A DNA stretch of 64,000 nt from Zanthoxylum bungeanum (Eukaryota > Streptophyta > Magnoliopsida > Sapindales > Rutaceae), in contig SKCR01021409.1 in NCBI GenBank assembly GCA_019454045.1, positions 33,239 to 97,238 on the forward strand, given 5' to 3'. Made by a program: the position numbers and the translations under genes. The notes under the pieces were generated by a model, which searched no databases, had not been told where the DNA came from, and saw only the letters and a program-made list of their open reading frames with translations. The first letter of the stretch is position 1. Every line of letters starts with the position of its first letter. Below are positions 30,743-42,053 of the stretch, piece after piece.

Positions 30743-33647
30743 ATGGCTCCAAAATTAGATTTTTCAGATTGGTGGTCAAAGGATACAAGAAAGGGGACTC
30801 CAGTGGTGGTTACGATGGAGAATCCTAACTATTCAGTTGTTGAAATCAACGGCCCAGATGCTGCATTCAGGCCGGTTGAGAAGAACAGAGGCAAAAATGC
30901 TAAGCAAGTCACATGGGTTTTGCTTCTCAAAGCTCACCGTGCTGTTGGTTGTGTTGCTTGGCTAGGTACTTTCCTTTGGGCTCTGCTTGGTGCCATCAAG
31001 AAAAGATTGATCTTTAGACAAGGTGTTGCAATGGATAATGAGAAGATGGGAAAGGGGAAAGTGCTTTTTACTGTCATTAAAATGTTTTTGGTCACTGCTT
31101 TGGCAATTCTAGCTTTTGAAGTAGTTGCTTATTTCAAAGGCTGGCATTATTTTAGAAGCCCTCATTTGCATATGCCAAGAACTAGTGATATCCAAGGCTT
31201 GCTTCACATGGTTTATGTTGCTTGGTTGACATTTAGAGCTGATTACATTGCACCCACAATTCAAGCACTCTCTAATTTCTGTGTTGTTTTATTCCTTATC
31301 CAATCGGTGGATCGATTTGTGCTGTGTTTGGGTTGTTTTTGGATTAAGTACAAGAAGATTAAGCCAACCATTGAGGGGAATCCGTACGAGTCTGATGATG
31401 TTGAGGGATCCTGTTTTGAGTATCCCATGGTTCTTGTTCAAATCCCTATGTGCAATGAGAGAGAGGTAACACATAGAACTTGATCTTTTTTGTGTTTTAA
31501 ATCGATTTGGTCTGTGTTATATTCCTGTGTTCTTCTAGCAAATGGTAACTGTAGATTTGAGAATAATTGATTAGTAGGAGTATTTTAGGATTTTGGAATT
31601 GAACTTGAAAGCTTTTGGAAGTGAAAGATGAATATCGGAAGAAAGAAGGGTGAAACATTTTCGTTAAAGATGCAGTTTAGAACTTTATAATATAGTTCAA
31701 AGAAACATTTGCAAGTTAAAATGGAATACTTCTAATCAAAAGTATAAGTTACAATTATAGAAATTTCAAAGATTTTGCATGATTTTGTCAAAATGCCTAG
31801 ATCTGTCAATTTAACTGAAGAACTATACGGAAGTCCCCATCATATATTAATATAGTGTAGAGCAGGGATATCTGGAATTAGCATGATCAACGGTGTTGAT
31901 GGGTTTTCTCCTTTGGCTTTGTGCAGGTATATGAGCAGTCTATCTCAGCTGTCTGTCAACTTGATTGGCCTAAAGACCGTTTCCTCATTCAAGTTCTTGA
32001 TGATTCTAATGATGAGAGCATCCAGTGTTTAATTAAAGTGGAGGTCGCTAAGTGGAGCCAGAAGGGTGTCAACATAATATATCGTCATCGCTTGGTTCGA
32101 ACTGGCTACAAAGCTGGGAATCTTAAGTCAGCAATGGGCTGTGATTATGTGAAGGACTATGAGTTTGTTGCAATCTTTGATGCAGATTTCCAACCTAATC
32201 CAGATTTTCTTAAAAATACGGTGCCACATTTCAAGGTGGCGAATAAAAAAAATCATTACTCATTTCTTTGAAGTTTGCTAAGAAATTACTTCATAGAAAA
32301 TTAACTGGTTGCCTGTTAAATACCTTGTTGCTGCAGGACAATCCCCAATTAGGATTGGTGCAGGCTAGATGGGCTTTTGTGAACAAGGAGGAGAACTTGC
32401 TGACTCGCCTCCAAAACATTAATTTGTGTTTTCATTTTGAGGTGGAACAACAGGTTAATGGTGTATTTCTAAACTTTTTTGGTTTCAATGGAACGGCCGG
32501 TGTCTGGAGAATTAAAGCCCTTGAAGAGTCTGGAGGCTGGCTTGAAAGAACAACTGTGGAGGACATGGACATTGCTGTTCGTGCACATCTCAGTGGTTGG
32601 AAATTCATCTTCCTTAATGACGTCAAGGTACTCAATCTCTCTTTGGATCTAAATTTGTTTGAGTAAACAGATATGATTTCACTCCTAGGTTTTCTTCAAG
32701 ATTTAGTTTATAATTATTGACGGATTTAACTGAAATCAAATACATATTTTTCCAAAATAGTCTGATAATGATTTAGAAAGCTGACTACATATGTAAAATT
32801 TTCAGGTCCTTTGTGAAGTTCCTGAGTCCTATGAAGCTTATAGGAAACAGCAACATCGTTGGCATTCTGGCCCTATGCAACTTTTCCGCTTGTGTCTTCC
32901 AGCAATTATTAGATCTAAGGTACTTTTGGATGGTGATCAAATTCTGTTTTGGACTATTCTAATCAACTTACGATATGACTAATGAATGCCGTAATACTGC
33001 AGATAGCAATGTGGAAGAAAGCGAACTTAATACTGCTTTTCTTTTTATTGAGGAAACTTATCCTTCCTTTCTATTCCTTCACATTGTTCTGCATAATTCT
33101 TCCTCTAACCATGTTTGTCCCGGAGGCTGAGCTTCCCGCATGGGTCATTTGTTATGTGCCTGTTTTCATGTCATTCCTCAACATTATTCCCGCCCCAAAG
33201 GCCTTCCCTTTCATTGTACCTTACCTCCTATTCGAGAACACCATGTCAGTGACCAAATTCAATGCAATGGTATCTGGATTATTCCAGTTGGGTAGCTCTT
33301 ATGAATGGGTTGTCACCAAGAAGGCTGGCAGGTCTTCAGAATCCGACTTACTTGCTGCTGCTGAGAGAGAATCAAAGACAATGAACCAGCCACAGTTATA
33401 CAGAGGAGCTTCCGAGAGTGAGCTTTCCGAATTAACCCAGTTAAAGGAACAGAAAGAATCAGCTGCCGCACCTAAGAAAAAGGTCAACAAGATATACAGG
33501 AAAGAACTGATGCTCGCATTCCTCCTACTTACAGCTTCTGTCAGAAGCTTGCTAGCAGCACAGGGAGTGCACTTCTACTTCCTGCTCTTTCAGGGTGTGA
33601 CCTTCCTCCTTGTGGGGCTTGATTTGATTGGTGAGCAGATGAGCTGA
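30743..33647 (+). CDS. CSLC: Cellulose synthase-like C (xyloglucan glucan synthase)
   Basis: Five exons join in frame with GT-AG introns: 30743-31465, 31927-32235, 32337-32627, 32806-32919, 33003-33647, giving 693 residues, the usual CSLC length. The start [11 protein letters not shown] is the first ATG of a frame open to the first splice site and matches the MAP- start of CSLCs. This Golgi GT2 family makes the beta-1,4-glucan backbone of xyloglucan from UDP-glucose. Catalytic motifs are all present: D in VLDDSND (266), the FDADF pair (326, 328), TVEDMD (D420) and QQHRW (456-460). N-terminal membrane segments lie near residues 52-70, 108-132 and 183-205; a C-terminal group follows residue 485. 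The C-terminus is DLIGEQMS. Features such as [13 protein letters not shown] and [14 protein letters not shown] are CSLC-specific. Which CSLC paralogue is not decided. No defect was seen. Confidence 0.96.
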
Positions 33648-35205
33648 TAGTGCATGGAACCACGACAGACAAAAAAGCACAAATCACCTCGGATTCAACA
33701 AAAGCACATCACGGCACCCCAACTTCATGTTAGCAGTGCAATTGAAGATGATCAGCTCTTTTATCCTCGACAAGTAGTAGTGAACAGGTACCTGTTTGAT
33801 TCAAGAAAATTTCACTTTAGACTTTTCTCTCGTCATTGATCACTTTCCATACCATAGTGTCACAGTCTTATGAAATTATTTCATATTCTACTTGAAATAT
33901 CGGTCCCACTAAGTCGTCATTAGGCATTGAATTTCAGTTGTTTGTCATAGATAGGATATTGTATCTTCAATTTTTCTTATTACAGTTTGATTTTTTTTCC
34001 CTTGCTTGGGTGTGATTTGGCATTTCATATTCAAGCCAATATTATATTTGTAAAGTCCAAAACATTGGAGTAAGGTCCAAGCATGAGCAAGCTTGATTCA
34101 TGCTCTCTGGTTTAGAGATTCCTAAAACTTAATAACGTGTCTATTTATTATACATTTGCATTTGTGTTGATCTCTTCTGTCTAATGTAACAATTAATCTT
34201 TATTGCTCTTTACTCTTTTGGGACACATTCTTTCTTTGTTACCTGTGGCAATTTGCTCATACACCGTCAGAATCTTGATTGTTGTTGCCATCAAAACCTC
34301 GATGGTAATAAATCATGAATCTTGAGCGAGATTCAGGATCTTGGTAAGAGTTTCAGAATGATTTTTCGCCCTAATTAAAAATTTCAATCGGGATTTGTGA
34401 CAATGTTCTATACCAAATAAAAAACCGGGCCAGGATTTGGGTCGATTTCTTATCCTAAATTTTAAATTTTTGTATTTTTGATCCAAGATTTGAGATAATT
34501 TTTCGTTCTCATTCAAGACAATCCCTTTCCGATTTCATCCGAACCAATTGACAACTCTGTTATCAATTCTTTGAATTAAATTGTAAGTGCAAACGAGCAC
34601 GTGTAATGGTTGGATAAATTTGAAGTGTCGGCAGGTTTTGGTGGATGCAATCAATTTTCCAGTTGCTGGGTAGGACTGGGACCAACAGATATTATTAATG
34701 TTGGGACAAACATTGCCCCTTCCTTCTTCCTTGCTACACTTCATTAAAATTTTGTCCAGCAAAGTTTATTTAAGAAAAAAGGAAAAATAAATTTTGATAT
34801 TGACAAAAAATCCTAGTTCCTGTTATATTCCTTTGGCACTTGGAATTCAATAATGGGAAATAAATACATGCTAGCTGCAGGTGGGTTTGGGTTTTATTAA
34901 CTCACTAGCTGCCAACACGCAGTTCATTCATCTCTGATCAATATCAATATAAGAAATAAAATTAATTAGGATCTTACTTTCAATCATAATTTATTAAATA
35001 ATGTAAATCCCTTAATATTCTCTCAAATTAATAAAAATGTATCTTTTAGTTATTTCACTTTATATTCTTTTTATGACGGAACAAAATTCTTAGTGCTGAC
35101 ATAAATTTGGCTAGGTTAAAGACACTTTTATAGTTAACATTAATATAGCTTATAACTCTTGAACTCCCACTGATAAATAATTGAGTAATGAGTTATGTTA
35201 GTAAT
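33648..35205. other. CSLC 3' region and intergenic DNA
   Basis: The first few hundred bases are the probable 3' untranslated region, with AATAATAT/AATATTATAT-type polyadenylation candidates near 34030. The rest is AT-rich without a recognisable gene. Confidence 0.45.
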
Positions 35206-35909
35206 GATTCTTGAACTTAGATGGAATCGTGATTTTACTTACATGGATACCTAAATCCCTTATGGTACACATACGGGCCGACAAATTCTATATTACTTCG
35301 CACTTGATTACTGAGTGCATCGATCCACACCCAACGAACATATAGAGTTCAGACCATGAAAGGTTTCTGACATACATGACATCAAAGTGTGGGGGATCTC
35401 ACACAAAATCAATGTTATCCTATAGTCAAAGGATTACATATGTTACTTGACTCGAGGAGATTCCTATTGACGGTGGAGTATATTTCCAACTATTTGGAAT
35501 CACATGTGAGTCATTCAATATTCAGGATAACCAATACTCACACGTCTATACGAGTTTCCAAAATTCATGATACATCGGGTTAAGTCATTGAAACTCCAAT
35601 TCCAATATACGACATGTGCTAGTCTTCTAGGTTATAGGAATTCGATCATATTCCAAAGCCAACGACTAAGAATATTTACTTTAAAAATAGTTTACAATAA
35701 TATTACTTATCACAATGTCGGACCATCGAGTGTTCAATATTACTACAAGACTATTCTAAGATTGATGTCATTTTTAGCATATCTATACATCAATCTAATA
35801 CTCATAATGACAATACCATTAATAATGTATGAAATGAAAATATAATTATTTTATTAATAAATAATAAAATGTACAATTCAGATTGACACTCCAAGCACCA
35901 ACTCCAACA
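35206..35909 (-). repeat. 3' LTR fragment of element C
   Basis: On the minus strand it starts TGTTGGAGTTGGTGCTTGG, right after the purine tract AAGCAAGTGGGAGTT. It aligns with the LTR fragment at 10522-11230 until about 35206. Its true end was not found. Confidence 0.7.
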
Positions 35910-35949
35910 AACTCCCACTTGCTTAATGCCAATCTGGATGGTACCGCAG

Positions 35950-37460
35950 TCACATCTCCTCCAATGTTTATCGAATAACTTAGGAGGTAAGACATTTGTA
36001 AGCGGGTCTGCTATGTTGTCTAGTCCTTGAATCTTCAAGACCACTATGTCTTTGCGTTCAATAATCTCTCTAATTACGCGGTATTTCTCTTCCATGTGTT
36101 TAGACTTTGAATGCGCTCTCGGCTCCCTAGCCTACCAATGGCTCCGCTAGTATCACAGTACAATGGGATCGAATCCGTAATACTAGGCATAACGCCAAGT
36201 TTTGTGATAAAATTTCTAATCCAAACAGTTTCTTTAGTAGCTTCTGAAGCCGCTATAAACTTCGCCTCAGTGGTGGAATCAGCTGTTTAGCCTTGCATTG
36301 AACATCGCCAACTAACTGCACCACCGTTAAAGATAAATATGTAACCTGATGTAGATTTTCTATCATCTGGATCTCCCTGGAAGTCGGAGTCTGCATAACC
36401 CTTAACTTGTAGCTCATTTTCTCCATATATCAGAAACTTATCTCTAGTACCTTTAAGATATTTTAGGATTTGTTCCACGATTGTCTAATGATCATTTCCT
36501 GGATCAGATTGATATCGGCTGGTCACACTGACGCCGAAACTGATGTCAGGTCTAGTACATAGCATAATGTATATGGCAAGTTAGAAATTCTAACTCTCTC
36601 TTCCTCAGTCTGAGGTGTCATTTTCTTCGAAAGATGTACGTCATATCTGAAAGGTACATTTGCTTCCTTGCAATTGGTAAAACCATACATTTCTAACATC
36701 TTATCTATATACATCGATTATGAAAACCCTATAAGCTTCCTAACTCTATCCCGATAGAGCCTTATACCTAGTATATAGGAAGTTTCACTCATGTCTTTCA
36801 TGGAGAAGTTATTGCAAATGTAGGCTTTCACACTTTACATCATACTTATATCATTCCCAATGATAAGGGTGTCATCTGCATACGAAACTGGGAAAACTAT
36901 CATGCTCCCACTCACTTTCTTATAAACACATGGTTCTTCCTCGTTATTAATGAATCCAGATAATCTAATTATCTCATCAAAATGACGATTCTAGCTTCGG
37001 GATGCCTATTTAAGTCTATAAATAGACTTTTGAAGCTTATAAACCAAGTTTGAAGTCTCACTAGATATAAAACCCTCTGGTTGTTCCATATAGATATCCT
37101 CATCTGTCATATCTCATAGTTGTGATATGCAACAATGGCTAAAAGAATCCTAATGGATTTTAACATGGCTACTGGTGAAAAATTTTCCTTATAGTCAATC
37201 TCAAGACGTTGAGTGTAACCTTTCGCTACCAGTCGGACATTAAAGGTTTCCACCTTTCCATCGAGACATCGCTTCCTTTTGTAAATTCATTTACATCCTA
37301 TAGGTTTAACTCTTTCAGAAAGTTCAAGTAAGTCACAGACTTGATTTTCATGCTAGAATCCATCTCGGATTTCATGACTTTCTGCCATTTTCCCGAATAG
37401 ATATCCAATATCGCTTCCTTATACGTAGTCGGATCTGTTTCCTCCAAAAGGAGAACATCA
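35950..37460 (-). pseudogene. Reverse transcriptase and RNase H of element C
   Basis: Broken frames read on the minus strand give, in order, the RT palm (DYKENFSPVAMLKSIRI near 37200), the catalytic VSYADDTLIIG near 36870 (A replaces the usual V in YVDD), and MYIDKMLEMYGFTNCKEANV (36714). The RNase H part follows, with QVKGYADSDFQGDPDDRKST and SGYIFIFNGGAVSW (36478-36287). Stops separate the parts. Confidence 0.8.
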
Positions 37461-37599
37461 AGGCTCACATCAGATGTTAAAACAATCTCTTAGGAGGCCT
37501 CGATATTCTATTCGACTTACAAAGAATCTGTGTTGTAGATCCTTCTCCTAATTGGATCTCTGATTCCATCTCAGGTTCATTAATGTTGGGATCAAACTC

Positions 37600-38864
37600 A
37601 TCAAGTTCAATCTCTCTACAATTCCCACTTTCTCTCAAAAATTACTTTTCAAGAAAAGTGACAAAACGAACAACAAATACATTTCGTTGCTCGGAATCAT
37701 ATAATTGATATCCTATGGAATTATCAAGATATCCAATGAACCTATATTTATACCTTCTGGGTTCTAGTTTATCCCGTTGCGCAACTCTAATGCATGCAGG
37801 ATAACCTCAAATCTTTAAATACCTAAGACTTGGATTTCTACCGAATCATATATGATAGGGGGTCGTAGAAACAGCTTTCGATGGAACTTTATTAAGTGTG
37901 TTGGCAGCAGTAAGTAAAGCGTAACCCCAAAGTTAATAAGGAAGATTTGTATAGCTCATCATGGATCGCACCATATCCAATAAAGTACGATTTCTATGCT
38001 TAAACACACCATTGTGTTGTGGTGTTCCTGATGGGCTATATTGGGCAAGAATTCCATTCTCCCTTAAATAATTTCTGAATTCTTCACTCATGTATTCACC
38101 GCCTCAATCTGATCGAAGGCATTTGATGAATTTACTGGTTTGTTTTTCTACTTCGTTTCAGAATATTTTGAACTTGTCAAATGTTTCTGACTTATTTTTC
38201 ATCAAATAGACATATCCATATCTACACTTGTCATCTGTGAAAGTCACAAAGTATGTTGAATCATCATGAGCGACATGATTTAATTGACCACACACATCGC
38301 TGTATATTAACTCCAACAAATCTCCAGCACGGTGTCCAACACCAAGAAATAGGGCATTTATCATCTTCCTTTGGATGCATGACTCACAAATCGGATAAGA
38401 ATCTAAGGTAAGATTTTTAATCAAACCATCTTTTACCAATTTGGATAGACATCTAATACCTATGTGGCCCAATCTCATATGTCATAATTCAATATTATTT
38501 AATTCAGATTTCCTACTTGTATTTTCCTCTACATTAAAGACATCTCCATATGTTTCCAAAATATAGTGACCATTTGATAAAGAACATTCACATTTCAATA
38601 AATTATCTTTATCATATAAACATAAAGTTTCATTTTTAATGTTTATTTTATATCCCTCTTTATCTAATATTGGCAGTGATATTATTTGTCTAATAAGTGA
38701 GGGTACATAATAACAGTCTTGTAATTTAATTTACAACCATTGGGGAGATCTAAAACAACTGTTCCTATGGCTTTAACATCCAATGTCTCACCATTGCCAA
38801 CTCTAAGCTGGATCTCCCCTTTATTCAGTCTTCTTTTTACCCACATTACTTGCAGGGAATTCAC
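37600..38864 (-). pseudogene. Protease remnant and integrase of element C
   Basis: A degenerate protease-side segment (38864-38682) precedes the GAG-pre-integrase domain MRLGHIGIRCLSKL with CESCIQRK (38478-38340). The integrase core carries SDVCGQ and FVTFTDDKCRYGYVYLM. The SPSGTPQHNGV segment (near 38030) provides the end of the core, where the catalytic glutamate is expected. Frames are interrupted several times. Confidence 0.78.
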
Positions 38865-38899
38865 ACATTCACTATTTGCATCAAGGCTAATGAGATGTC

Positions 38900-39748
38900 A
38901 ATAATTGGAAAAATACAAAGTGTACATGAGGGTCCTACTTTTCCTTTCAGCTCTGGACAATCATTCTTCCAGTGTCCAAACTTCTTACAGTATAGACATT
39001 GATCACGAGCTACTTACGGTTTTGCACATTTGCGCTTCTTGGAGTTCTTCTTTGATATCTTCTTCTTCCCCATCTTTTTTTTTCTTTGAATTCTCAGAAG
39101 TCTTTGAAGAGCCAGCTCCACCATGGAGGTACAATGTGGGTTTCATTTCTTCAAGTCATGCTCCGCCGTGCGTAATATGTTATGAAGCTTTTCATAGCTA
39201 GCTTGCATTGAGTGCATATAAAAGTTTAATACAAAGCCATCATAAGAACCAGATAAAGAAGACAGAATCAAATTATGGACCAGCCGTTCATCAATCACAA
39301 TGCCTTGTCGTTCCAGGTATCGAATCTGGTCGATCATGTTCAAAACATGAATGCTGACAGCTCCTCCATCATTGAGTTCAGAATGGAACAATTCCTTAGA
39401 CCTTCGATAAAGTTCGATCTCTTGATTTGCCTTGAACAACTCCTTGAGTGTTCGCATGATGCTCCAAGCATCTGGTACTTCAATGTATTGTCTTAGAAAA
39501 TCTGGAACCTTCGATCCCAAAATGTAGGATTTCACCTTAAAGTTATCATCATTCCATCTATTAAAAGTTTCTCGCTCTTCTGGAGTGGAGTCGGGATCGA
39601 TTTCAACAGGCAGTGGATTGACAGTGACATAAGTCAACTTTTCAAACTCCAAGACAAGGCATATGTTTATTTCTCATTCGAAATATTTCTCGGCTTCTTT
39701 TAATTTATTGGTATCCAAAAGTTTCATCAATAGATTAGCGGTAGCCAT
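38900..39748 (-). pseudogene. Copia gag of element C
   Basis: The start MATANLLMKLLD is at 39748. After an early interruption the 169-codon frame 39652-39143 matches the UBN2 Copia gag domain (KVKSYILGSKVPDFLRQYIE, YLERQGIVIDERLVHNLILS). A zinc knuckle CLYCKKFGHWKNDC (CX2CX4HX4C) is encoded at about 38990-38950 in another frame. Confidence 0.82.
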
Positions 39749-40027
39749 CTACAAGACAACATTTTAAATAGTAGCAGAACAGTTTTCATTTCAAAATAAT
39801 AACACTAATTGATTATGGAATTTTAAATCTATTAGTGCTCTCCCACTACTTTACGTAATTCTGAAATCTCCATTAATGAAAAAAATAGAAATTTGACTAT
39901 CAAAATTTCATAGCGGGAAGTGGATCCCATGACATTTACTTCAGTCTCACACTAATGACGATATTAGCCTTTATAAACTCATTAGGTAGACCTCCAAGGT
40001 CAACCACTTCATGTGACTCATAGTTTG

Positions 40028-42040
40028 TGTTGGACAATTATGACCTATAGCTCACTATTTGTACAGATCACGATGTTGTTGTACAAATTAACTATGTGAC
40101 AAAGGAGATTGCACTCTTATCATTTGTGATTAGATCGCCTAGATGTATAAATGATAGAAGGTCCCTGTGATTTGTTCCTAGATTGAGCATTATCGAGATT
40201 GGACATCGATGAATGCGTAAAAGACTAGTATTACACTTGTGCGCGTTGTGAGGGCACAACGGCATAGTTCTCATATATTTGGGTATAGTATATTCATGCA
40301 AGTGTAATAGGAGGTTGTGTTTCACCGATGGTACGGGAAACAGCTTCGCTCTGGATAAGAGCCCATCGGAATTCCATTGGTAGTATGATTATGTGTCTAT
40401 GGAAATCTGAAATCAGGGTAGGTGTATTTGGTCTTAACCTGAGACTTGCCCCGCTAATACTTGCGACAATCAATATACTTTGGTTGAGGTCGTCCAGGGC
40501 TTTAACCGGTTATGTGTACGCCAATACTAGGTATATTGAGAATCGTAGTGTGTTGGGTGTGATGTCAAGATGGAAGTGTCACTCCAGTCATATGGAGTTG
40601 ATGATCTCGTAGGGATACAGAACTGGTTCTCTAAATAAGGTTGTAACCGTCGGGATAATATGACTTGGTCATGATTATCCGATATTAAAGAGACTAGTTG
40701 CTCGTAATCTGATATATGCTTCGTACAGGGCAGACACTGTTCCAGCCCCAGGCCTTGCATGTGATCATCTGATACTGGATCGAAATACGCAGTACTACGT
40801 ATACTACGCCTGATACAGATCCTTTATTCCTGTAAGGATATTTCTGGAGAATTGGGTAGGCATGACGCTTTACTAGAGGCCAAACTTGTCTTGTAATTAG
40901 GTATAAACGTAGTACGAGGTACTTATGTGTTCGGATAGTCCGACGACCGAATTTACTGCCAACATATCCGGGGATCTCATGGGTCGCTTCCCAAAGATTC
41001 ACCGATGACGTATGACTCGCACTTTTAATTAATCTGGGATTAATTAGATGAGAGAGAAAATTAATCTTGGATTAATTGCGGAGATATTTTATCTGGGATA
41101 AAATATCAATTAAAGAGAAAGAAAGATAACGATTAATTTGAAATTAATCGGCAAATTAATATATTCGATATAATAATCGAAATTGGATTTCGACGCGGAA
41201 TTAAAATTAGATTTTAATTCGGGCAAACGAATTAATTTAGAATTAATTCGTTAGCGATGTGAATAGTGACTTTGCTAGGCGTAATCATTTAATTACGACG
41301 CAACAGAAAATTCGTTAATTTGGAATTAGTGAACCCGAGCCCAGGATTATTTGCGAGCGCATTCGCATTTCGAATTCGAGTGCGGCACGTAAGTCATATT
41401 AAGCGTCAAATCACTAGTCGCATCTAGCGTCACATCAAGCGTCAAATCACATGTCACTTTGAGTGATGTGACACTTGATTGATTGATGTGATTGATTGAG
41501 TTGATTGGTTAGTGAATGAGTGTGGAACACTCAAGGTTGGTGGAAAGCTTTTTGAAAGCTTAACAAGACATTTACTATATTTTAATATATGGTATATATG
41601 TCTTTGATTTTTTGAAAATCAACACAACTCTCACAACTCCTCTTCTCTCTTCATTTTCTCTCATCTACACGCCCATGGTGGGCTTTCTTCACTGGTTTTT
41701 TCCACTGAAAAATCGTGAGCAGTGAAGGGGAAGCAGTGCGATTTTGTAGCAAAATCAAGAGTGCTAGCACACTTCGGGATCATGTGAAGGTGATAGGGAA
41801 GTCCACCCATGAGCCGGGAATCGTTTCGCAAAGCTTGGAGCTTGGAAGATGACCTCCCAAGGCCGAAACCAGTGAGCAAAATACAGCCCACTGCTGCACA
41901 AACCAGTGAGCAAAAATAGAATTTTTGTTCGTCAAAGCGTCGCCCAACCGATCGATGTAAGTATTCCGCGACTTCCTCGAATGTATTCACACATGTTCAT
42001 GCTTGATTTGTGATCCTTGGGACCCTTAGAATCTCCAACA
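40028..42040 (+). repeat. 5' LTR of element B
   Basis: 2013 bp, long for Copia. Contains a hairpin array (41026-41333) and an imperfect 17-bp-arm hairpin near 41420-41470 (ATCAAGCGTCAAATCAC against ATCAAGTGTCACATCAC). Confidence 0.92.
41026..41333. repeat. Array of ten TNG-loop hairpins, B 5' LTR
   Basis: Ten adjacent inverted repeats, nine with exactly three loop bases. Examples: TAATTAATC-TGG-GATTAATTA (41026), GATATTTTATC-TGG-GATAAAATATC (41083), CGATTAATT-TGA-AATTAATCG (41130), TCGAAAT-TGG-ATTTCGA (41177), GAATTAAAAT-TAG-ATTTTAATTC (41198) and AACGAATTAATT-TAG-AATTAATTCGTT (41226). Arms are 7-12 bp and mostly perfect. The same array is in the 3' LTR of B and the LTR of D. Confidence 0.9.
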
Positions 42041-42041
42041 A

Positions 42042-42053
42042 TGGTATCATGAG
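42042..42053 (+). other. Primer binding site of B (tRNA-Met type)
   Basis: TGGTATCATGAGC starts two bases after the LTR. It matches the usual plant Copia site TGGTATCAGAGC except for one inserted T. Confidence 0.75.

Noticed and set aside
34313..34516. Minus-strand frame downstream of CSLC
   Set aside because: Low-complexity, K/N/L-rich peptide from AT-rich DNA with no splice or family support.
41661..41990. 109-codon minus-strand open frame in the B LTR, repeated at 49562-49891
   Set aside because: Its repetition only reflects LTR identity; in D the equivalent frame is cut to about 82 codons, and no protein family is recognised.
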